This document shows, one piece after another, positions 1 to 6,333 of a stretch of DNA of 12,896 nucleotides (its first letter is position 1; each line of letters starts with the position of its first letter). The DNA is from Alphaproteobacteria bacterium. Lineage in GTDB: Bacteria > Pseudomonadota > Alphaproteobacteria > ATCC43930 > CGMCC-115725. Under the pieces are notes generated by a model, which was given only the letters and a program-made list of their open reading frames with translations, did not search any database and was not told the DNA's origin. The DNA lies in NCBI GenBank assembly GCA_030037055.1, contig JASHRZ010000012.1, forward strand, positions 1-12,896. The letters run 5' to 3'. The position numbers and the translations under genes were made by a program.

Positions 1-123
1 CAAAAACATGACGGCCCTCAATGATCAGAGCCGCTCCACCTTTGAAAATAGCCAAGGTCTTCACTCCAGCCGATTTCCAGCCCGAGCCCCTTCTACATCA
101 GTCGCTTGCGACGCGAAAACCCC

Positions 124-144
124 CAAAATACCGCCCGAAGCGGC
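124..144 (-). terminator. weak candidate terminator after the metallopeptidase gene
   Basis: On the minus strand, just after the stop codon at 154-156, a short GCCGC/GCGGT hairpin with a five-base loop is followed by TATTTTG. The stem has only five pairs, one of them G-U, so this is a marginal intrinsic terminator. The rest of bases 1-153 shows no gene or other feature I can support. Confidence 0.3.
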
Positions 145-153
145 CAAGTTAGG

Positions 154-549
154 CTAAGCCTCCCGCTCGATCCGCTCCATGTCCTCGTCGCTGAAGCCGA
201 AATGGTGGCCGATCTCGTGGATCAGCACGTGGCGCACCACGGCGTAAAGCGGCTCGCCGGTCTCGCACCAGTAGTCGAGGATCGGCCGGCGATAGAGGAA
301 GATCAGCTCGGGCTCGGCGCGCGGATCCATCACGCTCTGGCGCGGCAGCGCCACGCCGCGATAGAGCCCGAGAATGTCGAACGGGCTCTCGAGCCCCATC
401 TCGTCCTCGGTCTCGGCGTCGGGGAACTCGACGACGCGGATGACGACGCGGCCGAGATGCCGCTTCAGCTCCGCCGGAATGGAGGTCAGCGCGCGCTCGG
501 CCATCGCCTCGAGATCGCCGAGGCTCGGCGGCAGGCCGAGCCCGCTCAC
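154..549 (-). CDS. zincin-like metallopeptidase family protein (DUF1025/PF06262 type)
   Basis: This is a 131-residue protein of the small bacterial zincin-like metallopeptidase family, whose substrates are largely unknown. The zinc-binding signature HEIGHHFGFSDED lies at residues 111-123, with H111 and H115 as expected zinc ligands, E112 as the catalytic acid and D121 as the likely third ligand. The family is typically short, around 120-150 residues, so the length is normal. No signal peptide or membrane segment is visible, so it is probably cytosolic. The start is GTG, chosen because GGAGAG sits eight bases upstream and because the N-terminus then matches the compact family size. It is divergent from the dehydratase gene at 615, with 65 bases between them. 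The family assignment is firm; the physiological role is not known. Confidence 0.9.
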   Translation of the reverse strand: MSGLGLPPSLGDLEAMAERALTSIPAELKRHLGRVVIRVVEFPDAETEDEMGLESPFDILGLYRGVALPRQSVMDPRAEPELIFLYRRPILDYWCETGEPLYAVVRHVLIHEIGHHFGFSDEDMERIEREA

Positions 550-614
550 TGCTTGATCTCTCCGCGCCGACCCGCCACTACTCCCTCAGGCAAGTTCACT
601 CGGGGAGGCGAGAC

Positions 615-929
615 ATGGTCGAGCGTCTGGTCGGCGCGGCGCGCAAGGCCGCGATCAAGGAGCTTCATGGCTGGTCCGAGGTCGAGGACCGTGACGCCAT
701 CCGCAAGACCTATCACTTCGGCACCTTCGTCGAGGCCTGGGGCTTCATGAGCCAGGTCGCGCTGATTGCCGAGAAGATGGACCATCATCCGGAACTGTTC
801 AACGTCGACAACCGCGTCGAGGTTATCCTCACCAGCCATGACGTGGGCGGGCTGTCGGAGCGCGACCTGCGCTTTGCCCACGCCATCGACGAGTTCGCCC
901 CGCCCCGCGACAAGCTCCGCAGCCGTTAG
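615..929 (+). CDS. phhB: 4a-hydroxytetrahydrobiopterin dehydratase (pterin-4a-carbinolamine dehydratase)
   Basis: This 104-residue cytosolic enzyme dehydrates 4a-hydroxytetrahydrobiopterin to quinonoid dihydropterin. That recycles the cofactor of aromatic amino-acid hydroxylases; some bacterial members may instead serve molybdopterin or other pterin chemistry. The family core is intact: EKMDHHPE at residues 53-60 gives the active-site His57-His58-Pro59, followed by NVDNRVEV and SHDVGGLSERD at residues 74-84 with a third active-site histidine, H75. The length is typical. The ATG is preceded by GGGGAGG, a strong ribosome binding site seven bases upstream. No phenylalanine hydroxylase gene is visible in this window. 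Its TAG ends at 929 and the convergent dehydrogenase ends at 930, so the two stop codons abut with no spacer. Confidence 0.95.
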   Translation: MVERLVGAARKAAIKELHGWSEVEDRDAIRKTYHFGTFVEAWGFMSQVALIAEKMDHHPELFNVDNRVEVILTSHDVGGLSERDLRFAHAIDEFAPPRDKLRSR

Positions 930-1691
930 CTATTTCGGCGCCATCCTCAGCGCGCCGTCGAGCCGGATCGTCTCGCCGTTGATCATCGGGTTGGCGATGA
1001 TGTCGAGCACCAAGCGGGCATATTCCTCGGGCTTCCCCAGGCGTTGCGGGAACGGCACCGACTTGCCGAGGCTCTCCTGCACCTGCGGCGGCAGGCTCGC
1101 CATCAGCGGCGTGGCGAAGAGGCCGGGGGCGATGGTGTTGACGCGAATGCCCGCCGCGGCGAGCTCGCGCGCCGCCGGGAGCGTCAGCGCGACGATGCCG
1201 CCCTTGGAGGCGGAATAGGCCGCCTGGCCGATCTGGCCCTCGAAGGCCGCGACCGAGGCGGTGGAGATGATCACGCCGCGCTCGCCATCGGCCAGCGGCT
1301 CGAGCTTCTGCATGTCGGCCGCGGCGAGCCGCATCAGGTTGAAGGTGCCGATTAGATTAACGTTGATGACGCGGGCGAACTGGTCGAGCGGATGCGGCCC
1401 TTCGCGGCCGACAATGCGCGCGCCGATGCCGATGCCGGCGCAATTGATCAGCACCCGCGCCGGCCCTTGCGCCGCCCGCGCCTTTGCCACCGCCTCCTCG
1501 CCGCTCTTGGCGTCGGCGACATCGCAGCGCAGGGCGACGCCGCCGATCTCGGCCGCGACTTTCTTGGCGTTGTCTTCGTTGATGTCGAGCACGGCGAGCC
1601 TGGCGCCTGCTTTGGCCAGCGCGCGCGCGGTAGCCGCGCCGAGGCCCGATCCGCCGCCGGTGACGAGTGCCGCTTGACCGCTGAGCTCCAT
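930..1691 (-). CDS. SDR-family 3-hydroxyacyl-CoA dehydrogenase, type II (HSD10-like)
   Basis: This 253-residue short-chain dehydrogenase probably oxidises 3-hydroxyacyl-CoA (or 2-methyl-3-hydroxybutyryl-CoA) with NAD+. The Rossmann motif TGGGSGLG is at residues 11-18, and D36 at the end of beta-2 suggests NAD over NADP. NCAG follows at 83-86. The catalytic set is N112, S146, Y159 and K163 (YSASK). The C-terminal stretch RLGKPEEYA followed by NPMINGETIRLDGALRMAP is characteristic of mammalian HSD10 and its bacterial relatives. I chose the ATG at 1691 because AAGGAGG lies five bases upstream; an in-frame TTG at 1718 would add nine residues but lacks such a site. The neighbouring CoA-transferase genes fit a role in short-chain or branched acyl-CoA and ketone-body catabolism. 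The exact substrate is inferred. Confidence 0.92.
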   Translation of the reverse strand: MELSGQAALVTGGGSGLGAATARALAKAGARLAVLDINEDNAKKVAAEIGGVALRCDVADAKSGEEAVAKARAAQGPARVLINCAGIGIGARIVGREGPHPLDQFARVINVNLIGTFNLMRLAAADMQKLEPLADGERGVIISTASVAAFEGQIGQAAYSASKGGIVALTLPAARELAAAGIRVNTIAPGLFATPLMASLPPQVQESLGKSVPFPQRLGKPEEYARLVLDIIANPMINGETIRLDGALRMAPK

Positions 1692-1799
1692 GCCTGCCTC
1701 CTTGTCTTTGCAGGCCAATGCTTAGCAGATCGATCGCCCGGCGGCGATACCGCAGCGGCCGCCCGCGCCGCAAGCGCAAGGGTCCACGGCCGCTGGGTG

Positions 1800-1828
1800 T
1801 TGGCGCCGCGCCGCGCGCGTGCTATGCC
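1800..1828 (+). promoter_or_regulatory. candidate sigma70-type promoter for scoA-scoB
   Basis: TTGGCG at 1800-1805 and TATGCC at 1823-1828 are separated by 17 bases and lie about 55 bases before the scoA start. The surrounding DNA is very GC-rich, so a chance match is less likely, but the -10 element is imperfect. No operator-like palindrome stands out in the 191-base divergent region. Confidence 0.35.
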
Positions 1829-1882
1829 GCAGCGGGCAAGACAGAGACGCGCTGGCTGAGGCCGCGCGAGAGCAGGTCGATC

Positions 1883-2590
1883 ATGGCGAACAAGGTCTAT
1901 CCCAGCGCCGATGCCGCTCTGGCCGGCCTGCTGCGCGACGGCATGATGATCATGTCCGGCGGCTTCGGGCTCTGCGGCATTGCCGCGGCGCTGATCAAGG
2001 CGATCCGCGAATCCGGCATCCGGCATCTCACCGTGGTCTCCAACAACGCCGGCATCGACGGCGCCGGGCTCGGATTGCTGCTGCAGAGCCGGCAGATCCA
2101 CAAGATGATCTCTTCCTATGTCGGCGAGAACAAGCTGTTCGCCCAGCAATATCTCGCCGGCCAGATCGAGCTCGAGTTCAACCCGCAGGGCACGCTGGCC
2201 GAGCGCATCCGCGCCGGCGGCGCCGGCATTCCCGCCTTCTTCACCAGGACTGGCGTCGGCACGATCATCGCCGAAGGCAAGGATCTCCGCATGTTCGACG
2301 GCGAGCGCTACGTCATGGAGCGCGGCCTGGTCGCCGATCTCGCCATCATTCATGCCTGGAAGGGCGATACCGAGGGCAACCTCGTCTATCGCAAGACCGC
2401 GCGCAACTTCAACCCGATCATGGCCACCGCGGCCAAGGTGACGGTGGCCGAGGTCGAGCATCTCGTTGCGCCCGGCGAGATCGATCCCGACCACGTCATC
2501 ACGCCGGGCATCTTCGTGCAACGCATCGTGCACATACCTCACCCGGAAAAGCTCATCGAGCAGCGCACCGTGCGCAAGCGCCCATCCTGA
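1883..2590 (+). CDS. scoA: succinyl-CoA:3-ketoacid CoA-transferase, subunit A
   Basis: This 235-residue alpha subunit of 3-oxoacid CoA-transferase moves CoA between succinyl-CoA and acetoacetate (or a related 3-oxoacid), and so activates ketone bodies. The CoA-transferase family I fold is shown by SGGFGLCG at residues 25-32, VSNNAG at 52-57, PQGTLAERIRAGGAG at 101-115 and the conserved GNLVYRKTARNFNP region at 165-178. The length matches the usual bacterial subunit. The reading frame stays open upstream to 1718. The ATG at 1883 is preferred because the conserved N-terminus begins there and upstream codons show no similarity; its ribosome site (AGCAGG) is modest. The stop is only 10 bases before scoB, giving a two-gene operon. 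A pca-type 3-oxoadipate transferase is the main alternative, but no aromatic pathway genes are present. Confidence 0.93.
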   Translation: MANKVYPSADAALAGLLRDGMMIMSGGFGLCGIAAALIKAIRESGIRHLTVVSNNAGIDGAGLGLLLQSRQIHKMISSYVGENKLFAQQYLAGQIELEFNPQGTLAERIRAGGAGIPAFFTRTGVGTIIAEGKDLRMFDGERYVMERGLVADLAIIHAWKGDTEGNLVYRKTARNFNPIMATAAKVTVAEVEHLVAPGEIDPDHVITPGIFVQRIVHIPHPEKLIEQRTVRKRPS

Positions 2591-2600
2591 GGAGATCGGC

Positions 2601-3245
2601 ATGGCCTGGACACGCGAGGAAATGGCGGCGCGCGCGGCCAAGGAGCTGCGCGACGGCTTCTACGTCAATCTCGGCATCGGCATTCCCACACTGGTGTCGA
2701 ACTACATCCCGCCGGGCATGTCGGTGCAGCTGCAAAGCGAGAACGGCATGCTCGGCATGGGGCCCTTTCCCTATGAGGGCGAGGAGGACCCGGATCTTAT
2801 CAATGCCGGCAAGCAGACGGTGACGGAGCTGCCGACCACCAGCTACTTCTCCAGCGCCGACAGCTTCGCCATGGTGCGCGGCGGGCATATCGATCTCTCG
2901 ATCCTCGGCGCCATGCAGGTGGCCGAGAACGGCGACCTCGCCAATTGGATGATCCCGGGCAAGATGGTGAAGGGAATGGGCGGCGCCATGGACCTCGTCG
3001 CCGGCGTCAAGAAGGTGGTGGTGGTCATGGAGCACGTCGCCAAGGACGAAAAGAAGCTGCTGCGGCACTGCACTCTGCCGCTCACCGGCGCCGGCGTCGT
3101 TGACATGGTGATCACCGATCTCGGCGTCTTCACCATCGACAAAAAGGCCGGCCGCGGCATGACGTTGATCGAGCTTGCGCCCGACGTCACCTTCGACGAG
3201 ATCCGCGCCAAGACCGAGGCCGCCTTCCACCTCGCGGCGACATAG
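2601..3245 (+). CDS. scoB: succinyl-CoA:3-ketoacid CoA-transferase, subunit B
   Basis: This 214-residue beta subunit carries the catalytic glutamate of the CoA-transferase. The motif QSENGMLGMGP spans residues 45-55, and E47 is the residue expected to form the enzyme-bound glutamyl-CoA thioester. Other family features are NLGIGIPTLV at 23-32, the GHIDLSILGAMQV stretch and GVFTIDKK near the C-terminus. The length is normal and the gene is intact. The ATG is preceded by GAGGAG, which overlaps the scoA stop codon, so the two subunits are probably translationally coupled and made in equal amounts. The subunits form a heteromeric cytosolic enzyme. A convergent lipoprotein gene ends 43 bases downstream, with only a weak hairpin (TGGGG/CCCCA around 3247-3262) between them. 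Confidence 0.94.
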   Translation: MAWTREEMAARAAKELRDGFYVNLGIGIPTLVSNYIPPGMSVQLQSENGMLGMGPFPYEGEEDPDLINAGKQTVTELPTTSYFSSADSFAMVRGGHIDLSILGAMQVAENGDLANWMIPGKMVKGMGGAMDLVAGVKKVVVVMEHVAKDEKKLLRHCTLPLTGAGVVDMVITDLGVFTIDKKAGRGMTLIELAPDVTFDEIRAKTEAAFHLAAT

Positions 3246-3288
3246 CTGGGGAAGCGCCCCCACGAACGATCTGCGGCACCGCCCGGAC

Positions 3289-3912
3289 TCAGCGGCGGAA
3301 ATGCCCGTGTCCGTAGAAGCCGACGAAGCCAAACCCCGGATAAAATCCGGGATAGTAGCCATAGGGATAGGCGTAGGCATAAGCGTAGGGATAGCCGTAC
3401 GGATAACCGTAGGGGTAGCCGTAGGCGGGATAGCCATAGGGATAGCCGTAGCCGCCGGGCGGACCGTTGAGTGCGGTTGGAACGCTCTCGCCTTTGGCCG
3501 ACATGCATTGGATGTAGCTCATGTCGTATTGCTGCTGCACCGCCGCGGCGGAATAGCCCGCCGCGCCGAGCCCGGTGGCGCCGCCAAGGAAGAGGCCGCT
3601 GCCGGCGCCGATGGCGGCGCCTGCCGCCGGATTGCCGGCCGCGGCGCCGATAGCAGCGCCCGCCGCCGCGCCGAGCACGGTGCCGACCACGGCGCTGGTG
3701 GCTTCACTTTCATTGGCGGCTTGTCCCGGCGAGGTGCCGCCGGTCTGGGCCGAGGCGTACTCCCGGCAGCTCACGTCATCCTGCTGGAATTCGGCGAAAT
3801 TCTTACCCTTGGCCGGCAGCGCCATGACGCTGGGGCCAGGGGGCGGCGCCACGGCGCAGGCGCCGAGCGCCAGCATGCCGGCAAGGGCGGCGATTTTCTT
3901 AACGCGGCGCAT
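3289..3912 (-). CDS. glycine-zipper lipoprotein with Tyr/Gly/Pro-rich tail
   Basis: This is a 207-residue predicted lipoprotein. A basic N-terminus and hydrophobic segment end in the lipobox LGAC at residues 16-19, so C19 should be lipidated and the protein exported. Residues 76-118 are a Gly/Ala-rich glycine-zipper region (GAAAGAAIGAAAG and similar), of the kind found in envelope proteins that pack into membranes or oligomers. A conserved-looking YDMSYIQCMSAKG follows at 129-141. Residues 152-201 are a low-complexity GYPY-repeat tail with 19 tyrosines. The start at 3912 is set by GGGAG seven bases upstream and by the signal sequence; the frame is open further upstream but has no export signal there. 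It is a single gene, convergent with scoB and preceded by a good promoter. The function is unknown beyond envelope association. Confidence 0.82.
   Translation of the reverse strand: MRRVKKIAALAGMLALGACAVAPPPGPSVMALPAKGKNFAEFQQDDVSCREYASAQTGGTSPGQAANESEATSAVVGTVLGAAAGAAIGAAAGNPAAGAAIGAGSGLFLGGATGLGAAGYSAAAVQQQYDMSYIQCMSAKGESVPTALNGPPGGYGYPYGYPAYGYPYGYPYGYPYAYAYAYPYGYYPGFYPGFGFVGFYGHGHFRR
3352..3456 (-). repeat. degenerate GYPY-type tandem repeat inside the lipoprotein gene
   Basis: The DNA is an imperfect 12-base-like tandem array (complement of units such as ggatagccgta) encoding alternating Gly-Tyr-Pro-Tyr and Ala-Tyr residues. It corresponds to residues 153-187 of the lipoprotein. Synonymous differences between units (tac/tat, ggg/ggc) show that it is not a recent perfect duplication, but such arrays can vary in copy number. 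Confidence 0.7.
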
Positions 3913-3954
3913 TGAAGTCTCCCTTCGCTTGCGGGCTCGGACCATCCGACCTCG

Positions 3955-3982
3955 ATTATATAGGATCGCCCATCCCTGAAAA
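3955..3982 (-). promoter_or_regulatory. sigma70-type promoter for the glycine-zipper lipoprotein gene
   Basis: On the minus strand, TATAAT (3955-3960) is preceded by TTTTCA (3977-3982) with a 16-base spacer, about 42 bases before the lipoprotein ATG. A second TATAAT lies at 3982-3987 and a TTGACG at 3999-4004. Those two are only 11 bases apart, so they do not form a promoter together. A perfect -10 hexamer in DNA this GC-rich is notable and suggests strong expression. Confidence 0.55.
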
Positions 3983-4072
3983 TTATAGGGAGGCCGGACG
4001 TCAAGCGTTCCCGCGATCATACGTCGCGTCACCGCCGTCGCCCGGTCATGTTTTGTGAACGGCGTGTGCCAC

Positions 4073-4960
4073 TCAGAGCGCGGGCTCGGCGATGCCGCGG
4101 CGGCGGCAGGCGGCGATAAGCGTGTTGCGCAGCAGGCAGGCGATGGTCATCGGTCCGACCCCGCCCGGCACCGGCGTGATCGCGCCGGCCACGCCTTGCG
4201 CCTCGGCGAAGGCGACGTCGCCGACGAGCCGGCTCTTGCCGTCGGCGCCGGGGAGCCGGTTGACGCCGACATCGATGACCGTGGCGCCCGGCTTGATCCA
4301 GCCGCCGCGCACCAGTTCGGGCCGGCCCACCGCGGCGACCAGGATGTCGGCGCGGCGCGCGATCGCGGGCAGGTCGCGGCTTTTCGAATGCGCAAGGCCG
4401 ACGCTGCAATTCTCGGCGAGGAGCAGTGCCGCCATCGGCTTGCCGACAATGTTGGAGCGACCGAGCACCACCGCCTCGGCGCCGGTAAGGCTGCCCAGCG
4501 TCTGGCGCAGTAGCATAAGACAGCCGTAAGGCGTGCACGGCACCATCGCCCTCCCTCCGCTCCACAGCCGCCCGACATTCTGCGGATGGAAGCCGTCGAC
4601 ATCCTTGGCCGGGTCGATCGCCTCGATGACACGGTGAGGATCGATCTGCGCCGGCAGCGGCAGCTGCACCAGGATGCCGTCCACGGCAGGATCGGCGTTG
4701 AGCGCGGCGACGAGGCGCAGCAGCTCCGCCTCGCCGGCGGCCGCAGGCAGCCGGTGCTCCACGCTGTCGAGCCCGGCCGCGCGCGTCGCTTTGGCCTTGC
4801 CGCGCACATAGATCTCGCTGGAGGGGTCGGCGCCCACCAGCACCGCGGCGAGCCCCGGCACGATGGCATGCTGCGCCTTGAGCGCCGCCGCGGCGGCGGC
4901 GACGCGCGCGCGCAGCGCTTGGGCCGCGGCTTTGCCGTCGATCAGCCGCGTCTCAACCAT
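4073..4960 (-). CDS. folD: bifunctional methylenetetrahydrofolate dehydrogenase / methenyltetrahydrofolate cyclohydrolase
   Basis: FolD interconverts 5,10-methylene-, 5,10-methenyl- and 10-formyl-tetrahydrofolate in the cytosol, supplying one-carbon units for purine and formyl-Met synthesis. The 295-residue protein has the full motif set: YVRGKAKA at residues 51-58 with catalytic K55, DGILVQLPLP at 94-103 with Q99, DVDGFHPQN at 120-128 with D122, PCTPYG at 141-146, the NADP-binding GRSNIVGKP at 167-175 and TPVPGGVGPMT at 262-272. The usual N in YVRNK is a G here, a tolerated change outside the catalytic lysine. The length is typical. The ATG is preceded by GAGGAAAGG. It is the last gene of a yggT–DUF167–folD operon and overlaps the DUF167 gene by 19 bases, an arrangement known from alphaproteobacteria. 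Confidence 0.97.
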   Translation of the reverse strand: MVETRLIDGKAAAQALRARVAAAAAALKAQHAIVPGLAAVLVGADPSSEIYVRGKAKATRAAGLDSVEHRLPAAAGEAELLRLVAALNADPAVDGILVQLPLPAQIDPHRVIEAIDPAKDVDGFHPQNVGRLWSGGRAMVPCTPYGCLMLLRQTLGSLTGAEAVVLGRSNIVGKPMAALLLAENCSVGLAHSKSRDLPAIARRADILVAAVGRPELVRGGWIKPGATVIDVGVNRLPGADGKSRLVGDVAFAEAQGVAGAITPVPGGVGPMTIACLLRNTLIAACRRRGIAEPAL

Positions 4961-5253
4961 GGGCCGAGCCTTTCCTCGAGCCGGGCGGCGAGCGCCGCCG
5001 GATCGCCGGCGATGTGCAGAAGCTTGCTCCGGTCGGCGGCGCCGAGCAGAAGACGGAGGTTGCGCCGCTTGAGGCCGAGCGTCTCGGCCAGCAACGCCAT
5101 CAGCGCGTCATTGGCCTTGCCCGCTTCGGCCGGCGCCGTCACCGCCGCTTTGAGCGCGACCCCGCCGCTGCCATCCTCGATCAGCCCGAGAATTCGCGAA
5201 GCCGCGGCCTTGGGCGTCAGCCGCACGGCCAGCCGTACGCCGTCCGGCACCAC
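4942..5253 (-). CDS. DUF167 (YggU-family) protein
   Basis: This is a small conserved DUF167 protein of about 103 residues; the family's biochemical function is unknown. Recognisable blocks are VRLTPKAAASR near the N-terminus, AGKANDALMALLAETL in the middle and the basic GAADRSKLLHIAG stretch. The start is uncertain. The first plausible start codon is one of two tandem GTGs (5251-5253 and 5248-5250), with no strong Shine-Dalgarno directly before them. A TAGGAG that overlaps the yggT stop codon lies about 20 bases upstream, so coupling to yggT or an unusual start slightly upstream is possible. The 3' end overlaps the folD start by 19 bases. The order yggT–DUF167–folD supports the identification. 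Confidence 0.85.
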   Translation of the reverse strand: MVPDGVRLAVRLTPKAAASRILGLIEDGSGGVALKAAVTAPAEAGKANDALMALLAETLGLKRRNLRLLLGAADRSKLLHIAGDPAALAARLEERLGPWLRRG

Positions 5254-5279
5254 GGCGAAAGGGAGTGCGCCCGCGGCTC

Positions 5280-5585
5280 CTAGAGCCGCGCGACGTAGAA
5301 CTCGACTTGTATCAGCTCGCGCTCGATGAACCACAGGATCAGCAGCAGGATGATCGGCGAGATGTCGAGGCCGCCGAGATTGGGCAGGAACTGGCGGATC
5401 GGACGGAGCGCCGGCTCGGTCGCGCGGTAGAGGAAGTCGCCGATCATGGCGACGGGGCGGCTGTAGGTGTTGATGACGTTGAAGGCGATGAGCCAGCTCA
5501 TCACCGCCGAGATGATGACGATCCACCAATAGATGTGCAGGAGCACGATAACGACATCGATGACCGGAATCAGGAAACCGCCCAT
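5280..5585 (-). CDS. YggT family integral membrane protein
   Basis: This is a 101-residue membrane protein of the YggT family. A long hydrophobic segment spans residues 5-35, and a second lies at about 73-90 (ISPIILLLILWFIE). Between them is the conserved loop with TEPALRPIRQFLPNLGGLD, ending in the signature GLDISPI. In other bacteria the family has been linked to cell-envelope, osmotic-stress or division-related functions, but its mechanism is not settled. The length is typical. The ATG at 5585 matches the family N-terminus, and GAGGGGG lies about 13 bases upstream, farther than ideal. It is the first gene of a minus-strand operon with DUF167 and folD. A candidate promoter is TTGCGC (5641-5646) and TAGCTT (5618-5623) with a 17-base spacer. 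Confidence 0.9.
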   Translation of the reverse strand: MGGFLIPVIDVVIVLLHIYWWIVIISAVMSWLIAFNVINTYSRPVAMIGDFLYRATEPALRPIRQFLPNLGGLDISPIILLLILWFIERELIQVEFYVARL

Positions 5586-5617
5586 GAGTCCGCCCGACCC
5601 CCTCGCGAAGCGGCCGT

Positions 5618-5646
5618 AAGCTAGCCGCGGCGCGCCGGCGGCGCAA
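5618..5646 (-). promoter_or_regulatory. candidate promoter of the yggT–DUF167–folD operon
   Basis: Minus-strand TTGCGC (5641-5646) and TAGCTT (5618-5623) are 17 bases apart and about 33 bases before the yggT ATG. Both hexamers are imperfect and the surroundings are GC-rich, so this is the best candidate rather than a certain site. Confidence 0.35.
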
Positions 5647-5669
5647 GGCCGCGCCGGACGCGCTCAGCC

Positions 5670-5699
5670 TTGACAGCCCCTGCCGCCCGCCCACATAGT
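5670..5699 (+). promoter_or_regulatory. promoter of the tRNA-Ala gene
   Basis: A perfect TTGACA at 5670-5675 is followed by ACATAG/CATAGT at 5693-5699 with a 17- or 18-base spacer. It ends 13 bases before the mature tRNA 5' end. Position and quality fit a strong stable-RNA promoter with a very short leader. Confidence 0.7.
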
Positions 5700-5712
5700 C
5701 GCCGGCCGTCGC

Positions 5713-5788
5713 GGGGCAGTAGCTCAGTTGGGAGAGCGCGACGTTCGCAATGTCGAGGTCAGGGGTTCGATCCCCCTCTGCTCCACCA
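5713..5788 (+). tRNA. tRNA-Ala (anticodon CGC)
   Basis: A complete cloverleaf can be folded by hand. The acceptor stem is GGGGCAG (5713-5719) with CTGCTCC (5778-5784). The D stem is GCTC/GAGC. The anticodon stem is CGACG/TGTCG with the seven-base loop TTCGCAA, placing anticodon CGC at 5746-5748, which reads GCG. The T arm is AGGGG-TTCGATC-CCCCT. The discriminator is A and CCA is encoded at 5786-5788. The G3:U70 pair (5715 with 5782), the alanine identity element, is present and confirms the assignment independently of the anticodon. It has its own promoter and terminator, so it is a monocistronic tRNA gene. Confidence 0.97.
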
Positions 5789-5793
5789 TTGAG

Positions 5794-5826
5794 ACCCGCA
5801 GGAATCCTCGGTTCCTGCGGGTTTTT
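5794..5826 (+). terminator. rho-independent terminator of the tRNA-Ala gene
   Basis: A perfect 11-base-pair stem (ACCCGCAGGAA at 5794-5804 with TTCCTGCGGGT at 5812-5822) has a seven-base loop and runs into TTTTT at 5822-5826. It starts five bases after the encoded CCA. On the opposite strand the hairpin has no T-run, so it is mainly one-directional. Confidence 0.93.
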
Positions 5827-5931
5827 CGTTCCCAGCCGGCGCACTCTCTGCGGCAGGTTTCAGGACGAGGATGTCGGAACTCGTATCGCCCCGATCAATG
5901 TCCGTGCGGTTCGTTCCAGTCGCCTCGCGGT

Positions 5932-6333
5932 TCATTTTTCCGCCGGAAGTTTCGTGCCGGCGACGCGACCGCGGTCGTCTTTGGCGTGCTTGGAAATCGC
6001 CGCGGTCCAGTCCGCGATCGTCTGCGGGTTGGTGATGTGCAGCCCGATCGAGGTCTTCCGCAGCCAGGCGACCGTGCCGATCATGCGTGCAATGCCTCGA
6101 ACCCAGAGCATGACGGTTTCGCCGACAGCGACGGCGGGGCCGATCTGTGGCGTAACCAGACGAACCTGCGCCCCTTCCGCCGACACGTCGATGATGCGGC
6201 AATCAAGACTTCGGCTCGACGTCCTCAGGATGCCGCGCCAATAGGTCTCGGTGCGTGGGTGCTTCCGGCGGTCCTTGATCACCGCCTCAGGCGCGTGCGT
6301 ATGTTGCGAATCGACGCTCATGGAGGTCGTCAT
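5932..6333 (-). CDS. single-domain PilZ protein (c-di-GMP receptor)
   Basis: This 133-residue soluble protein is formed by one PilZ domain, the receptor module for the second messenger c-di-GMP. Both halves of the ligand-binding motif are intact: RxxxR at R23-R27 (DRRKHPR, residues 21-27) and DxSxxG at D49-S51-G54 (DVSAEGA). That predicts real binding rather than a degenerate domain. Beta-strand-like hydrophobic stretches follow to about residue 105, and the C-terminal tail is charged. Such stand-alone PilZ proteins usually act by binding partners in motility, polysaccharide export or surface behaviour; the partner here is not visible. I used the first ATG at 6333, with GAGAAG close upstream, although the ATG at 6321 is also possible. 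No operon partner is present. Confidence 0.88.
   Translation of the reverse strand: MTTSMSVDSQHTHAPEAVIKDRRKHPRTETYWRGILRTSSRSLDCRIIDVSAEGAQVRLVTPQIGPAVAVGETVMLWVRGIARMIGTVAWLRKTSIGLHITNPQTIADWTAAISKHAKDDRGRVAGTKLPAEK

Noticed and set aside
106..750. Plus-strand 214-codon frame over the metallopeptidase gene
   Set aside because: It is antisense to an intact HExxH metallopeptidase and runs into the dehydratase gene in a different frame.
1448..2641. Long minus-strand open frame opposite scoA
   Set aside because: scoA carries full CoA-transferase motifs on the plus strand; the antisense frame has none and overlaps the dehydrogenase in another frame.
3982..4004. TTGACG and TATAAT as a promoter pair upstream of the lipoprotein gene
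   Set aside because: The spacer is only 11 bases, too short for sigma70-type recognition; the second TATAAT with TTTTCA is better spaced.
5713..5826. tRNA-Ala as the attachment site of an integrated island
   Set aside because: The tRNA is followed at once by its own terminator and an ordinary PilZ gene. I found no integrase gene and no duplicated tRNA 3' end in the window.
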